From the NCBI RefSeq assembly GCF_002917105.1, contig NZ_PQFZ01000017.1:87491-151490 (forward strand): a stretch of DNA of 64,000 nt. The letters are read 5' to 3'. Origin of the DNA: Allobosea psychrotolerans (GTDB taxonomy: Bacteria; Pseudomonadota; Alphaproteobacteria; Rhizobiales; Beijerinckiaceae). The notes beneath the pieces were generated by a model, which saw nothing but the letters and a program-made list of their open reading frames with translations, made no database searches and was not told the DNA's origin. Shown here in pieces: positions 25,995 through 35,147 of this stretch; positions within the stretch are counted from its first letter, which is position 1, and the number at the start of each line of letters is the position of its first letter. Made by a program: the position numbers and the translations under genes.

Positions 25995-28319
25995 ATGCGC
26001 ATCGCGGTCGTTGGCGGCGGACCCGCCGGGCTCTATTTCGCGCTCCTGATGAAGCGCGACTGGCCGCAGCTCGATGTCACGGTCTTCGAGCGCAACCAGC
26101 CCGACGACACCTTCGGCTTCGGCGTCGTCTTCTCCGACCAGACGCTCGACACCTTCAAGGCGGCCGATGCGACAAGCTATGCCGCGATCCGCGACAATTT
26201 CGCATACTGGGACGATATCGAGATCCATTTCAAGGAGAGCGTCCACCGCGTCTCCGGCAACGGTTTCTGCGGCTGCTCGCGGCGTTCCCTGCTCATGCTG
26301 GTGCAGGCACGCGCCCGCGAACTGGGCGTCGCTCTTCGGTTCGGCGAAGAGGCCGACGATATCGAGGCGTTGAAGCGCGACTATGATCTCGTCGTCGCCG
26401 CTGACGGCATCAACAGCCGGATCCGCGAGGGGTGGCGCGAGCGCTTCCAGCCCGAGACCGACCTGCGGCCCAACATCTTCACCTGGATGGGGTCGACCCG
26501 TCCCTTCGACGCCTTCAACTTCTTCTTCAAGGAGACCGAATTCGGGCTCTTCATCGCCCATTGCTACCAATATGAGGTCGGCCGCTCGACCTGGGTGCTG
26601 GAGACCGATCCCGAGACCTTTGCCAAGGCGGGGCTCGACAGGCTGGGCGAAGCGGAATCGGCCGCCTTTCTCGAAGGTGTCTTCGCCGAGGAACTGCAGG
26701 GCCACAAGCTGATCACCAATCGCTCGCTCTGGCGGAATTTCCCGATGATCCGTTGCCGCAACTGGGTCTCGGAGAACGTCGTCCTGATCGGCGACGCCAA
26801 GGCGACGGCGCATTTCTCGATCGGCTCGGGCACCAAGCTCGCGATGGAAGACGCGATCGCCCTGCACAAGGCCTTCGGCAAGGCGCAATTGAACGTCGCT
26901 GAGGCGCTCGCATTGTTCGAACGCACGCGCCGCGAGGAGGTCGAGAAGACCCAGCACGCGGCCGACGTCTCGCTGGTCTGGTTCGAACAGCTGCGCCGCT
27001 TCTGGGACTTCGACCCGCTGCGTTTCGCCTTCGGCCTGATGACGCGCTCCAAGGCGATCACCTATGACAATCTGGCCCTGCGCGCGCCGGGCTTCGTCGC
27101 GGCGATCGACAGGCTGGTCGCTGAGGAACTCGGCCCGCTTGCCCGCACCCGCAAGGATGGCGCGCCCGTGCCGCCGGCCTTCCAGCCGCTCAAGCTGCGC
27201 GAGATGCAGGTCGAGAACCGCATGGTGCTCTCGCCGATGTGCCAGTATTCGGCGCAAGATGGCCTGCCCAACGACTGGCACCTGATGCATTACGGCTCGC
27301 GCGCCATCGGCGGCCCCGGGCTGATCTTCACCGAGATGACCTGCGTGGCGGCCGATGCGCGCATCACGCCGGGCTGCGCCGGCCTCTATACCGACGCGCA
27401 GGAAGCCGCCTGGGCCCGGATCGTCGACTTCGTCCATGCCAATTCGGCGGCGAAGATCTGCCTCCAGCTCGGCCATGCTGGACGCAAGGGCGCGACCAGA
27501 TTGATGTGGGAGGGCATGGACCGGCCGCTTGAGGAGGGCGCCTGGCCGATCATCTCGGCCTCGCCCTTGCCCTACTATCCGGAGAGCCAGACCCCGCGCG
27601 AGATGAGCCGCGCCGACATGGACCGGGTGAAGGCCGAGTTCGTGCAGGCCGCCGAGCGCGGCGAGCGCGCCGGCTTCGACATGCTGGAGCTGCACTGTGC
27701 CCATGGCTATCTGTTGGCGAGCTTCCTCTCGCCGCTGACCAATCACCGGGCGGATGCGTATGGCGGCTCGGTCGAGAATCGCCTGCGCTATCCGCTCGAG
27801 GTCTTCCGCGCCCTGCGCGAAGCCTGGCCGCTGGAGAAGCCGATGTCGGTGCGCATCTCCGCGACCGACTGGAAGGCGGGCGGCGTAACCCCGCAGGACA
27901 TGATCGCGATCTCCACGGCCTTTGCGGAGGAGGGCTGCGACCTCGTCGACGTCTCGACCGGGCAGACCGTCAATGACAGCCGCCCGATCTATGGCCGCAT
28001 GTTCCAGACGCCGTTCTCCGACCAGATCCGCAACGAGGCTCGCGTCGCGACCATGTGCGTCGGCAACATCACATCGGCCGATCAGGTCAACACCATCATC
28101 GCTTCAGGCCGCGCCGACCTCGTCGCGCTCGGCCGGCCGCATCTGGCCGATCCCTCCTTCGTGCTGCGCGCCGCGGCCTGGTACGGCGTCGATATCGCCC
28201 AGCCGGTGCAATACCAGCCCGGCAAGGACCAGCTCATGCGCAACACCCCGCGCGAGCGCGAGGAAAGCGAGGCGCTGAAGCTCAAGGCCAAACCGAGCCG
28301 CCACGCGGTCTCGATCTAA
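25995..28319 (+). CDS. 2-Aminobenzoyl-CoA monooxygenase/reductase (or salicylyl-CoA 5-hydroxylase type)
   Basis: A 774-residue two-domain flavoprotein. The N-terminal half (about 1-385) is an FAD aromatic hydroxylase: MRIAVVGGGPAGLYFALLM at the start and LIGDAKATAHFSIGSGTKLAMEDA near residue 265. The C-terminal half (about 395-760) is an old-yellow-enzyme FMN domain: MVLSPMCQYSAQDG, HYGSRAIGG, LQLGHAGRKG, LELHCAHGYL and LVALGRPHLADP. This fusion is characteristic of the enzyme that hydroxylates 2-aminobenzoyl-CoA and reduces the ring; annotation pipelines often use the salicylyl-CoA name. ATG 25995 is preferred over 25992 because GGAGGT ends 4 bases before it. It is divergent from the rest of the pathway. 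Confidence 0.88.
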   Translation: MRIAVVGGGPAGLYFALLMKRDWPQLDVTVFERNQPDDTFGFGVVFSDQTLDTFKAADATSYAAIRDNFAYWDDIEIHFKESVHRVSGNGFCGCSRRSLLMLVQARARELGVALRFGEEADDIEALKRDYDLVVAADGINSRIREGWRERFQPETDLRPNIFTWMGSTRPFDAFNFFFKETEFGLFIAHCYQYEVGRSTWVLETDPETFAKAGLDRLGEAESAAFLEGVFAEELQGHKLITNRSLWRNFPMIRCRNWVSENVVLIGDAKATAHFSIGSGTKLAMEDAIALHKAFGKAQLNVAEALALFERTRREEVEKTQHAADVSLVWFEQLRRFWDFDPLRFAFGLMTRSKAITYDNLALRAPGFVAAIDRLVAEELGPLARTRKDGAPVPPAFQPLKLREMQVENRMVLSPMCQYSAQDGLPNDWHLMHYGSRAIGGPGLIFTEMTCVAADARITPGCAGLYTDAQEAAWARIVDFVHANSAAKICLQLGHAGRKGATRLMWEGMDRPLEEGAWPIISASPLPYYPESQTPREMSRADMDRVKAEFVQAAERGERAGFDMLELHCAHGYLLASFLSPLTNHRADAYGGSVENRLRYPLEVFRALREAWPLEKPMSVRISATDWKAGGVTPQDMIAISTAFAEEGCDLVDVSTGQTVNDSRPIYGRMFQTPFSDQIRNEARVATMCVGNITSADQVNTIIASGRADLVALGRPHLADPSFVLRAAAWYGVDIAQPVQYQPGKDQLMRNTPREREESEALKLKAKPSRHAVSI

Positions 28320-28349
28320 TCAAGAGAGCCGAGCCGCCACGCGGTCTCG
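28293..28349 (+). repeat. Short direct repeat across the monooxygenase stop codon
   Basis: A 21-base sequence beginning CCGAGCCGCCACG occurs at 28293-28313 (encoding PSRHAVS) and again at 28329-28349, just after the TAA. The 36-base period suggests replication slippage. The second copy also forms an AGCCGAG/CTCGGCT hairpin (28327-28352) that could act as a weak terminator. Confidence 0.75.
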
Positions 28350-28427
28350 GCTTGAAGCCAGGCGGGGGGAACATCCAGCGCACCCGCCTGTTTCTTGAGC
28401 ATCACAGTCCCAGCCAGAAGGACCGAC

Positions 28428-28763
28428 ATGCTCGCAACCACCCGTTTGCTCGTCGCCGCGCTAGCCGTCGTGACTTGCTCTTTCGCCGCGCTCGCCCAAG
28501 GGACGGTCACACCGCCGCAATCGCCCTCGGCCGTCGCACCGCAATCCAACAGTGGGCTCGGCCCGGTGACGACCCATCCCTCGCAGGTCGACAAGGGCCA
28601 GAACATGATCCTGCCATCGGCGGGGAGTTCCGGACAGTCAGCCGCGCCGACCATGGTCTATGATTGCAAGGCCAAGCCGCAGGACTGCACGACGCCCGCG
28701 ACGCCTGCCGACAAGGCTACGGCTCCGCAAATCTCCGCTCCACCTGCGACCACGACTCCGTAG
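28428..28763 (+). CDS. Small exported protein of unknown function
   Basis: 111 residues. A signal peptide is clear (MLATTRLLVAALAVVTCSFA, cleaved near ALA|QG). The mature part is rich in Pro, Ser, Thr and Ala with two cysteines in VYDCKAKPQDCTTP that could form a disulfide. I recognise no domain. ATG 28428 follows AGAAGGA; an upstream in-frame ATG at 28395 lacks a ribosome site and would bury the signal. Confidence 0.65.
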   Translation: MLATTRLLVAALAVVTCSFAALAQGTVTPPQSPSAVAPQSNSGLGPVTTHPSQVDKGQNMILPSAGSSGQSAAPTMVYDCKAKPQDCTTPATPADKATAPQISAPPATTTP

Positions 28764-28935
28764 CGCAGCAGAATTCGCTTGCGCATGTGCGTGTCGACGG
28801 GGGCGTCTCCGCCAATTGATTGCGTGGATGCAAAGTTGAGATTGGGCGATCGGGGCTTCCGCTGGCGGCGGGGGGCGCTATCTCCAGCGCAGACAGCGGG
28901 CCGATCCGGCCTTGCGCCCAATCATGAGGTTCCCG

Positions 28936-29883
28936 ATGAAGCTCACCGGCATTCACCACGTCACCGCCATCTCGGCCGATGCGCCGGGCAACCGCCGCTT
29001 CTATGCCGAGGCGCTCGGCATGCGGCTCGTCAAGAAGACGGTGAACCAGGACGACACCTCGGCCTATCACCTGTTCTATGCCGATGGTGCCGGCTCGCCT
29101 GGATCGGACCTGACCTTTTTCGACTGGCCTGCCTCACCGGCCCGGCGCGGAACGCATTCGATCAGCCGCACCTCCTTGCGTGTCGCCGATGAGGCGTCGC
29201 TGGAATGGTGGCGCGAGCGTCTGACCAAGGCCGGCGTCGAGGTTTCAGCCATCCGCGCGGTCAATGGCCGCCCAGCCGTCGATTTCGAGGATCCGGAAGG
29301 CCAGCGCCTGACATTGCTCGCAGATGGCGGCGAGATCCCCTTCGTCGTCTGGGAGAAGAGCCCGGTTCCCGCCGAGCATCAGATTCGCGGGCTCGGGCCC
29401 GTCACCATCTCGGTGCCGAAGCTCGAGCGCACCGAGGTCGTGCTGACCCAGCTTCTCGGACTGGAGCGTATCGCGTCCTATCGCGACGCGGCCCATGCCA
29501 GCGGCGAAATCCATGTCTTCAAGATCGGCGAGGGTGGTCCGGCTGCCGAGCTGCATGTTGCGGTCGAACCCGATGCGCCGCAGGCGCGCGAAGGGGCCGG
29601 CGGCGTGCATCACCTCGCGTTGCGCACGCCGACCTTTGCCGATTACGACGCCTGGGCGGAGCGGCTCACGGCGGCCGGCTATCCCAATAGCGGCAAGGTC
29701 GACCGCTTCTACTTCCGCTCGCTTTATCTGCGCGAGCCGAACGGCATCCTGATCGAGATCGCCACTGACGAGCCCGGCTTCTCCGCCGATGAGCCGGCCG
29801 AGACGATGGGTGAGACACTCGCTCTGCCGCCCTTCCTGGAGCCGAAGCGGGCGCAGATCGAGGCCGGGCTGAAGCCGCTCTGA
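28936..29883 (+). CDS. VOC-family ring-cleaving dioxygenase-like protein
   Basis: A 315-residue protein with two glyoxalase/VOC modules: residues 1-130 from MKLTGIHHVTAISAD and residues 150-285 from GLGPVTISVPKLER. Metal ligands are probably His in GIHHVT, His in GVHHLALRT and Glu in GILIEIATDEPGF. This is the MhqO/MhqA-like group, often annotated as ring-cleaving dioxygenase; the physiological substrate is usually a hydroquinone or is unknown. The ATG is preceded by GAGG at 7 bases. A strong terminator follows. No operon link with the anthranilate cluster is evident. Confidence 0.82.
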   Translation: MKLTGIHHVTAISADAPGNRRFYAEALGMRLVKKTVNQDDTSAYHLFYADGAGSPGSDLTFFDWPASPARRGTHSISRTSLRVADEASLEWWRERLTKAGVEVSAIRAVNGRPAVDFEDPEGQRLTLLADGGEIPFVVWEKSPVPAEHQIRGLGPVTISVPKLERTEVVLTQLLGLERIASYRDAAHASGEIHVFKIGEGGPAAELHVAVEPDAPQAREGAGGVHHLALRTPTFADYDAWAERLTAAGYPNSGKVDRFYFRSLYLREPNGILIEIATDEPGFSADEPAETMGETLALPPFLEPKRAQIEAGLKPL

Positions 29884-29919
29884 GCGGCTGGGAGCGTTTC
29901 GACGCGGCAATCTATGAGG

Positions 29920-29953
29920 CGCGGCGGGCCGGATCGGTCCGCCGCGTTTTTTT
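29920..29953 (+). terminator. Rho-independent terminator
   Basis: GCGGCGGGCC and GGTCCGCCGC form a 10-base stem (one G-T pair) with loop GGATC, followed by seven T residues. It ends the VOC gene. Confidence 0.88.
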
Positions 29954-30159
29954 GTCGCAAATTGCCGCGTGGGATTCACCGGCAATTAACCACGCAGGAT
30001 TTTACTGAACTCAGTTGAGTTGCTGGCTTCCCTGCATGGACGATCAGCGCCTGTCTCGGCCGATGCTCCTGTTCGAGCGCGGCGGAGAGCCGGTCGCTTC
30101 GGGTTTCGTTCGCTAGGGCAGGCGGCGTGTTGCGTTGTTGAGTTGAGAGCGCCGCCCCC

Positions 30160-31305
30160 ATGTCGGACCAAGGCTACAGGCCGCGTGCAGTCAGGTTGCG
30201 CTCTCGCGCCCGGCTGCGCCGCAAGGTGTTGCTCCAGCTTGCCTTCGTTGCGGCCACCACCGCACTTGGTTTCCTTGCGATGGATGGATCGCAGGACCGA
30301 CCGGCGACCCATGAAGCGGCGAGGTCCGTTCTGACGGCGGCAGCGTCGCTGCAAAATACAGAGACAGCAAGGGTTTACCGCGATCTCCTGAACTCCGAAT
30401 TCAAGCTTGGCCCTGCGCCCACTACGCTCGGTGGGAGCGCGCCGCTCGATGCGGGCTTCCACGTCAACGCGCCGTTGCAGACGGCTTCGCTTGCACCGGC
30501 AATCCTGCCGCCGCCGGCTGTTTCGGCCTCGGCTTCCATCGTCCCGCGTGACGTGGACACGACCGGAAGCATCGCGCCTACAGCCCTTCCTTCGGCCGGG
30601 TCGGTGACGGAAATTCTCAAGACCCCTGCAGCGCCCAGGCTCGTCCCCGGCGCGCCGCTGCCGATCGCGCGGCCCTCGGCGCTCAAGCTCCCGGAGAGCC
30701 GCGAGCCGCCGGCCATCGTGCTGCGCCAGCCGGCGCACCGGCCCAAAGTCGCCGCCGCGCCTGCGCAGGCGCCGGACAACCGTTCGTTCTTCGAAAAATT
30801 CTTCGGCGTCCCGCCGCAGCCGGCCGGTCCCGCTCTCGCCTATGCCGCGCCTGAGGATGATGTCGTCGACCGTTCACGCGGACGCCGGCTCAGCCCCGGC
30901 ACGGCGCCGGCCATCAGCGCGGCGCAGGCGACGGCGATCTACGACATCAGCGCGCGCACGGTCTACATGCCCAATGGCGATCGGCTGGAGGCGCATTCTG
31001 GTCTCGGCGACAAGCTGGACGACCCTCGTTTCGCCCATGTCCGGATGCAGGGCGTCACGCCGCCGCATACCTATGATCTGACCGAGCGCGAGGCACTGTT
31101 CCATGGCGTGCGGGCGCTGCGCCTGAACCCCGTCGGCGGCAGCGGCGCGATCCATGGCCGCGCCGGCCTCCTGACCCACACCTATCTGCTCGGTCCCAAC
31201 GGCGATTCGAATGGCTGCGTGTCGTTCAAGGACTACGACAAGTTCCTGCAGGCCTATCTACGCGGCGAAGTGAAGCGCCTGGTCGTCGTCGCCGGCAGGA
31301 GCTGA
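30160..31305 (+). CDS. DUF2778 (tlde1-like) L,D-transpeptidase-fold protein, membrane-anchored
   Basis: A 381-residue protein. Basic N-terminus, one membrane segment at about residues 22-42 (KVLLQLAFVAATTALGFLAM), a long Pro/Ala-rich linker to residue 250, and a C-terminal DUF2778 domain. The domain carries AIHGRAGLLTHTYLLGPNGD and SNGCVSFKDYDKF, supplying the His and Cys of an L,D-transpeptidase-like site. It probably acts on peptidoglycan in the periplasm. Some DUF2778 proteins are secreted toxins, but the anchor and long linker favour a housekeeping cell-wall role. No immunity gene is adjacent. It is convergent with topA, 14 bases away. Confidence 0.8.
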   Translation: MSDQGYRPRAVRLRSRARLRRKVLLQLAFVAATTALGFLAMDGSQDRPATHEAARSVLTAAASLQNTETARVYRDLLNSEFKLGPAPTTLGGSAPLDAGFHVNAPLQTASLAPAILPPPAVSASASIVPRDVDTTGSIAPTALPSAGSVTEILKTPAAPRLVPGAPLPIARPSALKLPESREPPAIVLRQPAHRPKVAAAPAQAPDNRSFFEKFFGVPPQPAGPALAYAAPEDDVVDRSRGRRLSPGTAPAISAAQATAIYDISARTVYMPNGDRLEAHSGLGDKLDDPRFAHVRMQGVTPPHTYDLTEREALFHGVRALRLNPVGGSGAIHGRAGLLTHTYLLGPNGDSNGCVSFKDYDKFLQAYLRGEVKRLVVVAGRS

Positions 31306-31319
31306 GGAGACTCCGCCCG

Positions 31320-34013
31320 TCAGGCCTTGGCGGCGGCCTTCGGTTTCGCTGCTGCCTTGGCGGGCGCCTTTGCCGCGGTCTTTGCCTTGGCTGCCGTCTT
31401 GGGCTTGGCCGAGGACTTCGCTGCAGCCTTGGCCGGAGCTTTCGCCTTCGCCGCAGCCTTGGGTTTCCCGCCACCCTTGACGCCGCTGGCTTCTGCCTTG
31501 GCATTGACGAGTTCGACCGCCTGTTCGAGCGTGATCGCCTCCTGCGTCATCGCCTTGGGCAGGGTCGCATTGACCTTGCCCCAGTTGACGTAAGGGCCGT
31601 ATTTGCCGGCGCGGACGACGAGCTTGCCGCCGCCTGGGTGCTCGCCGAGATCGCGCCCCGGCACGGCCGCGCCGCGGCCGAAGCGGCTGCCGCCGCCGCC
31701 GTTCTCCTTGGCGACGATCAGGTCGATGGCGCGGTTGCCGCCGAGTTCGAGAATATCGTCATCCTTGTCGATATTGGCGTAGGTCTTGCCGTGCTGGACA
31801 TAGGGCCCGTAGCGGCCGATGCCGACAAGGATCGGCTCGCCGCTCTCGGGATGCTGCGCGACCTCCTTGGGCAGCGCCAATAGCGCCAGGGCCTTCTCCA
31901 GCGTCACGCTGGCCGCACTCATGCCCTTGGGCAGGCTGGAGCGCTTGGGCTTCTCACCCTCGCCAAGCTGGATATAGGGCCCGAAGCGGCCATCCCGCAG
32001 CGTGACGTCGGCCTCCGTGACCGGATCCTTGCCGAGGATGCGCACGCCCGGCGCACCCTGGCCGCCTTCGGCCGTCGCTTCGCCATCAGCGGCGGAGACG
32101 GTCAGCGGCCGGGTATAGCGGCATTCCGGATAGTTCGAACAGCCGACGAAGGCGCCGAACTTGCCGAGCTTGAGCGAGAGCGTGCCGGTCCCGCAGACCT
32201 GGCAGGAGCGCGGATCGCCGCCATCCTCGCGCGCCGGGAAGACATGGGCGCCGAGCACGCCGTTCAGCGCCTCCAGCACCTCGGTGACACGCAGATCCTT
32301 GGTCTCGCCGATCGATTTGGTGAACTCTTCCCAGAATTCGCGCAGCAGCACCTTCCAGTCGATCTCGGCATTGGAGACGCGGTCGAGCTGCTCCTCGAGA
32401 TTAGCCGTGAAGTCGAACTCGACATAGCGCTTGAAGAAGCTCTCCAGGAACGCCGTCACCAGCATGCCCTTGTCCTCGGGGACGAGGCGCTTCTTGTCGA
32501 TGCGGACATATTCGCGGTCGCGCAGGGTCGACAGCGTCGCGGCATAGGTCGAGGGCCGGCCGATACCGAGCTCTTCCATGCGCTTGACGAGGCTGGCTTC
32601 CGAATAGCGCGGCGGCGGCTCCGTGAAGTGCTGGTCGGCCGCGATGGCGCGCTTCTCGAGCGGGTCGCCATCCTTCATCGCCGGCAGCTTCTTCGAGTCC
32701 TCGTCCTCTTCGTCGTCGCGGCTCTCCTGATAGAGCGTCAGGAAGCCGTCGAAGAGCACGACCTGGCCGGTGGCGCGCAGTTCCAGATTGCGCGCGCCGA
32801 CCTTGGCGGCAATGTCGACCGTGGTGCGCTCGAGCGAGGCCGATTCCATCTGGCTGGCGATGGTGCGCTTCCAGATCAACTCGTAGAGCTTGGCCTGCTC
32901 GGGTTCGAGATGGCGCGCCACCATGGCCGGCAGGCGGCCGAGATCGGTCGGCCGGATCGCCTCATGGGCCTCCTGCGCATTCTTGGCCTTGACCGTGTAT
33001 TTGCGCGGCACCTCGGGAACATAGGCGTCGCCGAACTCCTTGCCGATGACGCGCCGGGCGGCGGTGATGGCCGAGCCGTCCATGTCGACGCCGTCGGTTC
33101 GCATATAGGTGATGAGGCCGACCGTCTCGCCGCCGATGTCGACGCCCTCATAGAGCCGTTGCGCCAGTTGCATCGTCCGCGCCGGGGCGAGGCCCAGCTT
33201 GCGCGAGGCCTCCTGCTGCAAGGTCGAGGTCTGGAAGGGCGGGTAGGGGTGGCGCTTGACGGGCTTGGCCTCGACATTCGCCACGCTGAAGGCGGCGGTC
33301 TCCAGCGCCGCCTTGAAGGCGCGCGCCTCGTCGCCCGTGCCGATGTCGAGCCGGGTGATCTTCTTGCCGTCGGCGCCGACGAGCCGCGCGTCGAAGACGC
33401 CGCCCGCGCTGGTGGCGAGCGTGGCCACCAGCGACCAGTATTCGCGTGCCCGGAACGCCTCGATCTCGCGCTCGCGGTCGCAGACGATGCGCAGCGCCAC
33501 CGACTGGACGCGGCCGGCCGAGCGCGCGCCGGGCAATTTGCGCCAGAGTACGGGGGAGAGGGTGAAGCCGACGAGATAGTCGAGCGCCCGGCGCGCCAGA
33601 TAGGCATCGACCAGCGCCTGGTCGACCTGGCGCGGATTGGCGAGCGCCTTCTGCACTGCGTCCTTGGTCACGGCGTTGAAGGTGACGCGCTCGACGGGAA
33701 TGCCCTTGAGCGCCCGCTTGGCGTTGAGCGCTTCCAGCACATGCCAGGAGATGGCCTCGCCCTCGCGGTCCGGGTCGGTTGCAAGGATCAGCTTGTCGGC
33801 GCCTTTCAGCGCCTTGACGATCTCGGCGACCTGCTTGGCGCCGCGCCCCTCGATCTCCCACTTCATCGCGAAGTCCTGCTCGGGCTCGACGGAGCCGTCC
33901 TTGGCGGGCAGGTCGCGGATATGCCCGAACGAGGCGATGACCTCGTAATCCGAGCCGAGATATTTGTTGATCGTCTTGGCCTTGGCCGGCGACTCGACGA
34001 CGAGGAGCTTCAT
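31320..34013 (-). CDS. topA: DNA topoisomerase I
   Basis: An 897-residue type IA topoisomerase that relaxes negative supercoils. TOPRIM begins MKLLVVESPAKAKTINKYLG, with DPDREGEAISWH; the active-site Tyr lies in GLITYMRTDG. One C4 zinc finger (CQVCGTGTLSLKLGKFGAFVGCSNYPEC) is followed by topo_C_Rpt modules (RFGPYIQLGEG, RYGPYVQHGK, KYGPYVNWGK). The last 50 residues are a Lys/Ala/Pro-rich tail typical of alphaproteobacterial TopA. ATG 34013 begins the conserved protein; codons upstream to 34055 are not family-like. Confidence 0.96.
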   Translation of the reverse strand: MKLLVVESPAKAKTINKYLGSDYEVIASFGHIRDLPAKDGSVEPEQDFAMKWEIEGRGAKQVAEIVKALKGADKLILATDPDREGEAISWHVLEALNAKRALKGIPVERVTFNAVTKDAVQKALANPRQVDQALVDAYLARRALDYLVGFTLSPVLWRKLPGARSAGRVQSVALRIVCDREREIEAFRAREYWSLVATLATSAGGVFDARLVGADGKKITRLDIGTGDEARAFKAALETAAFSVANVEAKPVKRHPYPPFQTSTLQQEASRKLGLAPARTMQLAQRLYEGVDIGGETVGLITYMRTDGVDMDGSAITAARRVIGKEFGDAYVPEVPRKYTVKAKNAQEAHEAIRPTDLGRLPAMVARHLEPEQAKLYELIWKRTIASQMESASLERTTVDIAAKVGARNLELRATGQVVLFDGFLTLYQESRDDEEDEDSKKLPAMKDGDPLEKRAIAADQHFTEPPPRYSEASLVKRMEELGIGRPSTYAATLSTLRDREYVRIDKKRLVPEDKGMLVTAFLESFFKRYVEFDFTANLEEQLDRVSNAEIDWKVLLREFWEEFTKSIGETKDLRVTEVLEALNGVLGAHVFPAREDGGDPRSCQVCGTGTLSLKLGKFGAFVGCSNYPECRYTRPLTVSAADGEATAEGGQGAPGVRILGKDPVTEADVTLRDGRFGPYIQLGEGEKPKRSSLPKGMSAASVTLEKALALLALPKEVAQHPESGEPILVGIGRYGPYVQHGKTYANIDKDDDILELGGNRAIDLIVAKENGGGGSRFGRGAAVPGRDLGEHPGGGKLVVRAGKYGPYVNWGKVNATLPKAMTQEAITLEQAVELVNAKAEASGVKGGGKPKAAAKAKAPAKAAAKSSAKPKTAAKAKTAAKAPAKAAAKPKAAAKA

Positions 34014-34243
34014 GGTGCGTTTCAGTCTCAATGGGCAAAGGACGGGGCCGGGCAAAGCACAGGGAAAGCACGTTATGTGCCTGCCTGGCGATGCTTGGCG
34101 CAGGGCGCGTTGATAGCGGTTCGGAATGGCGCGCGAAAGTGGTTCACGCCGTTGTCTCTGTCAAACGCCGATTATGCTTTGCCCGGATGGGTGGAGGCCT
34201 TACCGGGGGCGCTGGCGTTCGACGACGATGAGCGGAGGATATC

Positions 34244-35065
34244 GTGTCTGTACACAGCTTGATCAAGCGCCGGACCGCGCAGGACATCCAGGCGCGCAAA
34301 TCCGGCGAGCCGATCGTCTCCCTGACCGCCTATACCGCCGCGATGGCTGGCATCGTCGACGAGGTCGCCGATTTCATCCTGGTCGGCGATTCGCTCGGCA
34401 TGGTGGTCTACGGCTTGGACAGCACCGTTCCGGTGACGCTGGAGATGATGATCCTGCATGGCCAGGCCGTGATGCGCGCGACGCGCCAGGCCCTCATCGT
34501 GGTCGATATGCCCTTCGGCAGCTATGAGGAAAGCCGCGAACAGGCCCTGCGCAGCGCCGCTCGCATCCTCAAGGAGACCGGCTGCGGCGCGGTCAAGCTC
34601 GAAGGCGGCGCGCGCATGGCCGACACGATCCGCTTCCTGGTCGAGCGCGGCGTGCCGGTGATGGGCCATGTCGGTCTGACGCCGCAGGCGGTCAATACGC
34701 TCGGCGGCTTCAAGGCACAGGGCCGCAGCAAGGTCGAGTGGCCGGCCATTCTCGCAGATGCCGAGGCGGTCGCGCAGGCGGGCGCCTTTGCGATGGTGGT
34801 CGAAGCCGTCGCCGAACCGCTGGCCGTGCAGATCACCGAAGGGGTCGCCATCCCGACCATCGGCATCGGCGCGTCCATGGCTTGCGATGGCCAGATCCTC
34901 GTCCTCGACGACATGCTCGGCCTGACCGGGCGCGTGCCGAAATTCGTGAAAACCTATGGCAACCTTGCCGCTGAGGTGAGGCGGGCGGTCTCGACCTATG
35001 CCGAGGAGGTCAAGGCACGCCGGTTCCCGGGACAGGAGCATGTCTATGCGTTGAAGGCCGAGTGA
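34244..35065 (+). CDS. panB: 3-Methyl-2-oxobutanoate hydroxymethyltransferase
   Basis: A 273-residue PanB that makes ketopantoate from 2-oxoisovalerate and methylene-THF in pantothenate synthesis. Mg ligands are in LVGDSLGMV and VVDMPFGSYE; the catalytic Glu is in MVVEAVAEPLA; PTIGIGASMACDGQ is the C-terminal signature. The start is GTG 34244, with AGCGGAGGAT upstream. panC is not next to it. It is divergent from topA. Confidence 0.95.
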   Translation: MSVHSLIKRRTAQDIQARKSGEPIVSLTAYTAAMAGIVDEVADFILVGDSLGMVVYGLDSTVPVTLEMMILHGQAVMRATRQALIVVDMPFGSYEESREQALRSAARILKETGCGAVKLEGGARMADTIRFLVERGVPVMGHVGLTPQAVNTLGGFKAQGRSKVEWPAILADAEAVAQAGAFAMVVEAVAEPLAVQITEGVAIPTIGIGASMACDGQILVLDDMLGLTGRVPKFVKTYGNLAAEVRRAVSTYAEEVKARRFPGQEHVYALKAE

Positions 35066-35147
35066 GACGCAGCTCGGGAAAAAGGCGGGCGCGGCCGCAG
35101 CCGTGCCTTGCGCAGGTCACGACTCGCGCCTAAACACCCTGCTTCAA

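Noticed and set aside
25947..27746. Minus-strand 599-codon frame opposite the monooxygenase/reductase
   Set aside because: It would encode Arg/Asp-rich sequence antisense to a protein with clear FAD motifs.
28936..29883. VOC protein as ring-cleavage step of the anthranilate pathway
   Set aside because: The CoA route does not need an extradiol-type cleavage, and the gene lies beyond another gene with its own terminator.
31320..31480. Lys/Ala-rich tail of TopA as a frameshift artefact
   Set aside because: Such basic tails are usual in alphaproteobacterial TopA and the frame is continuous.
32244..34262. Plus-strand 672-codon frame opposite topA
   Set aside because: TopA motifs are intact on the minus strand; the plus frame has no recognisable domain.
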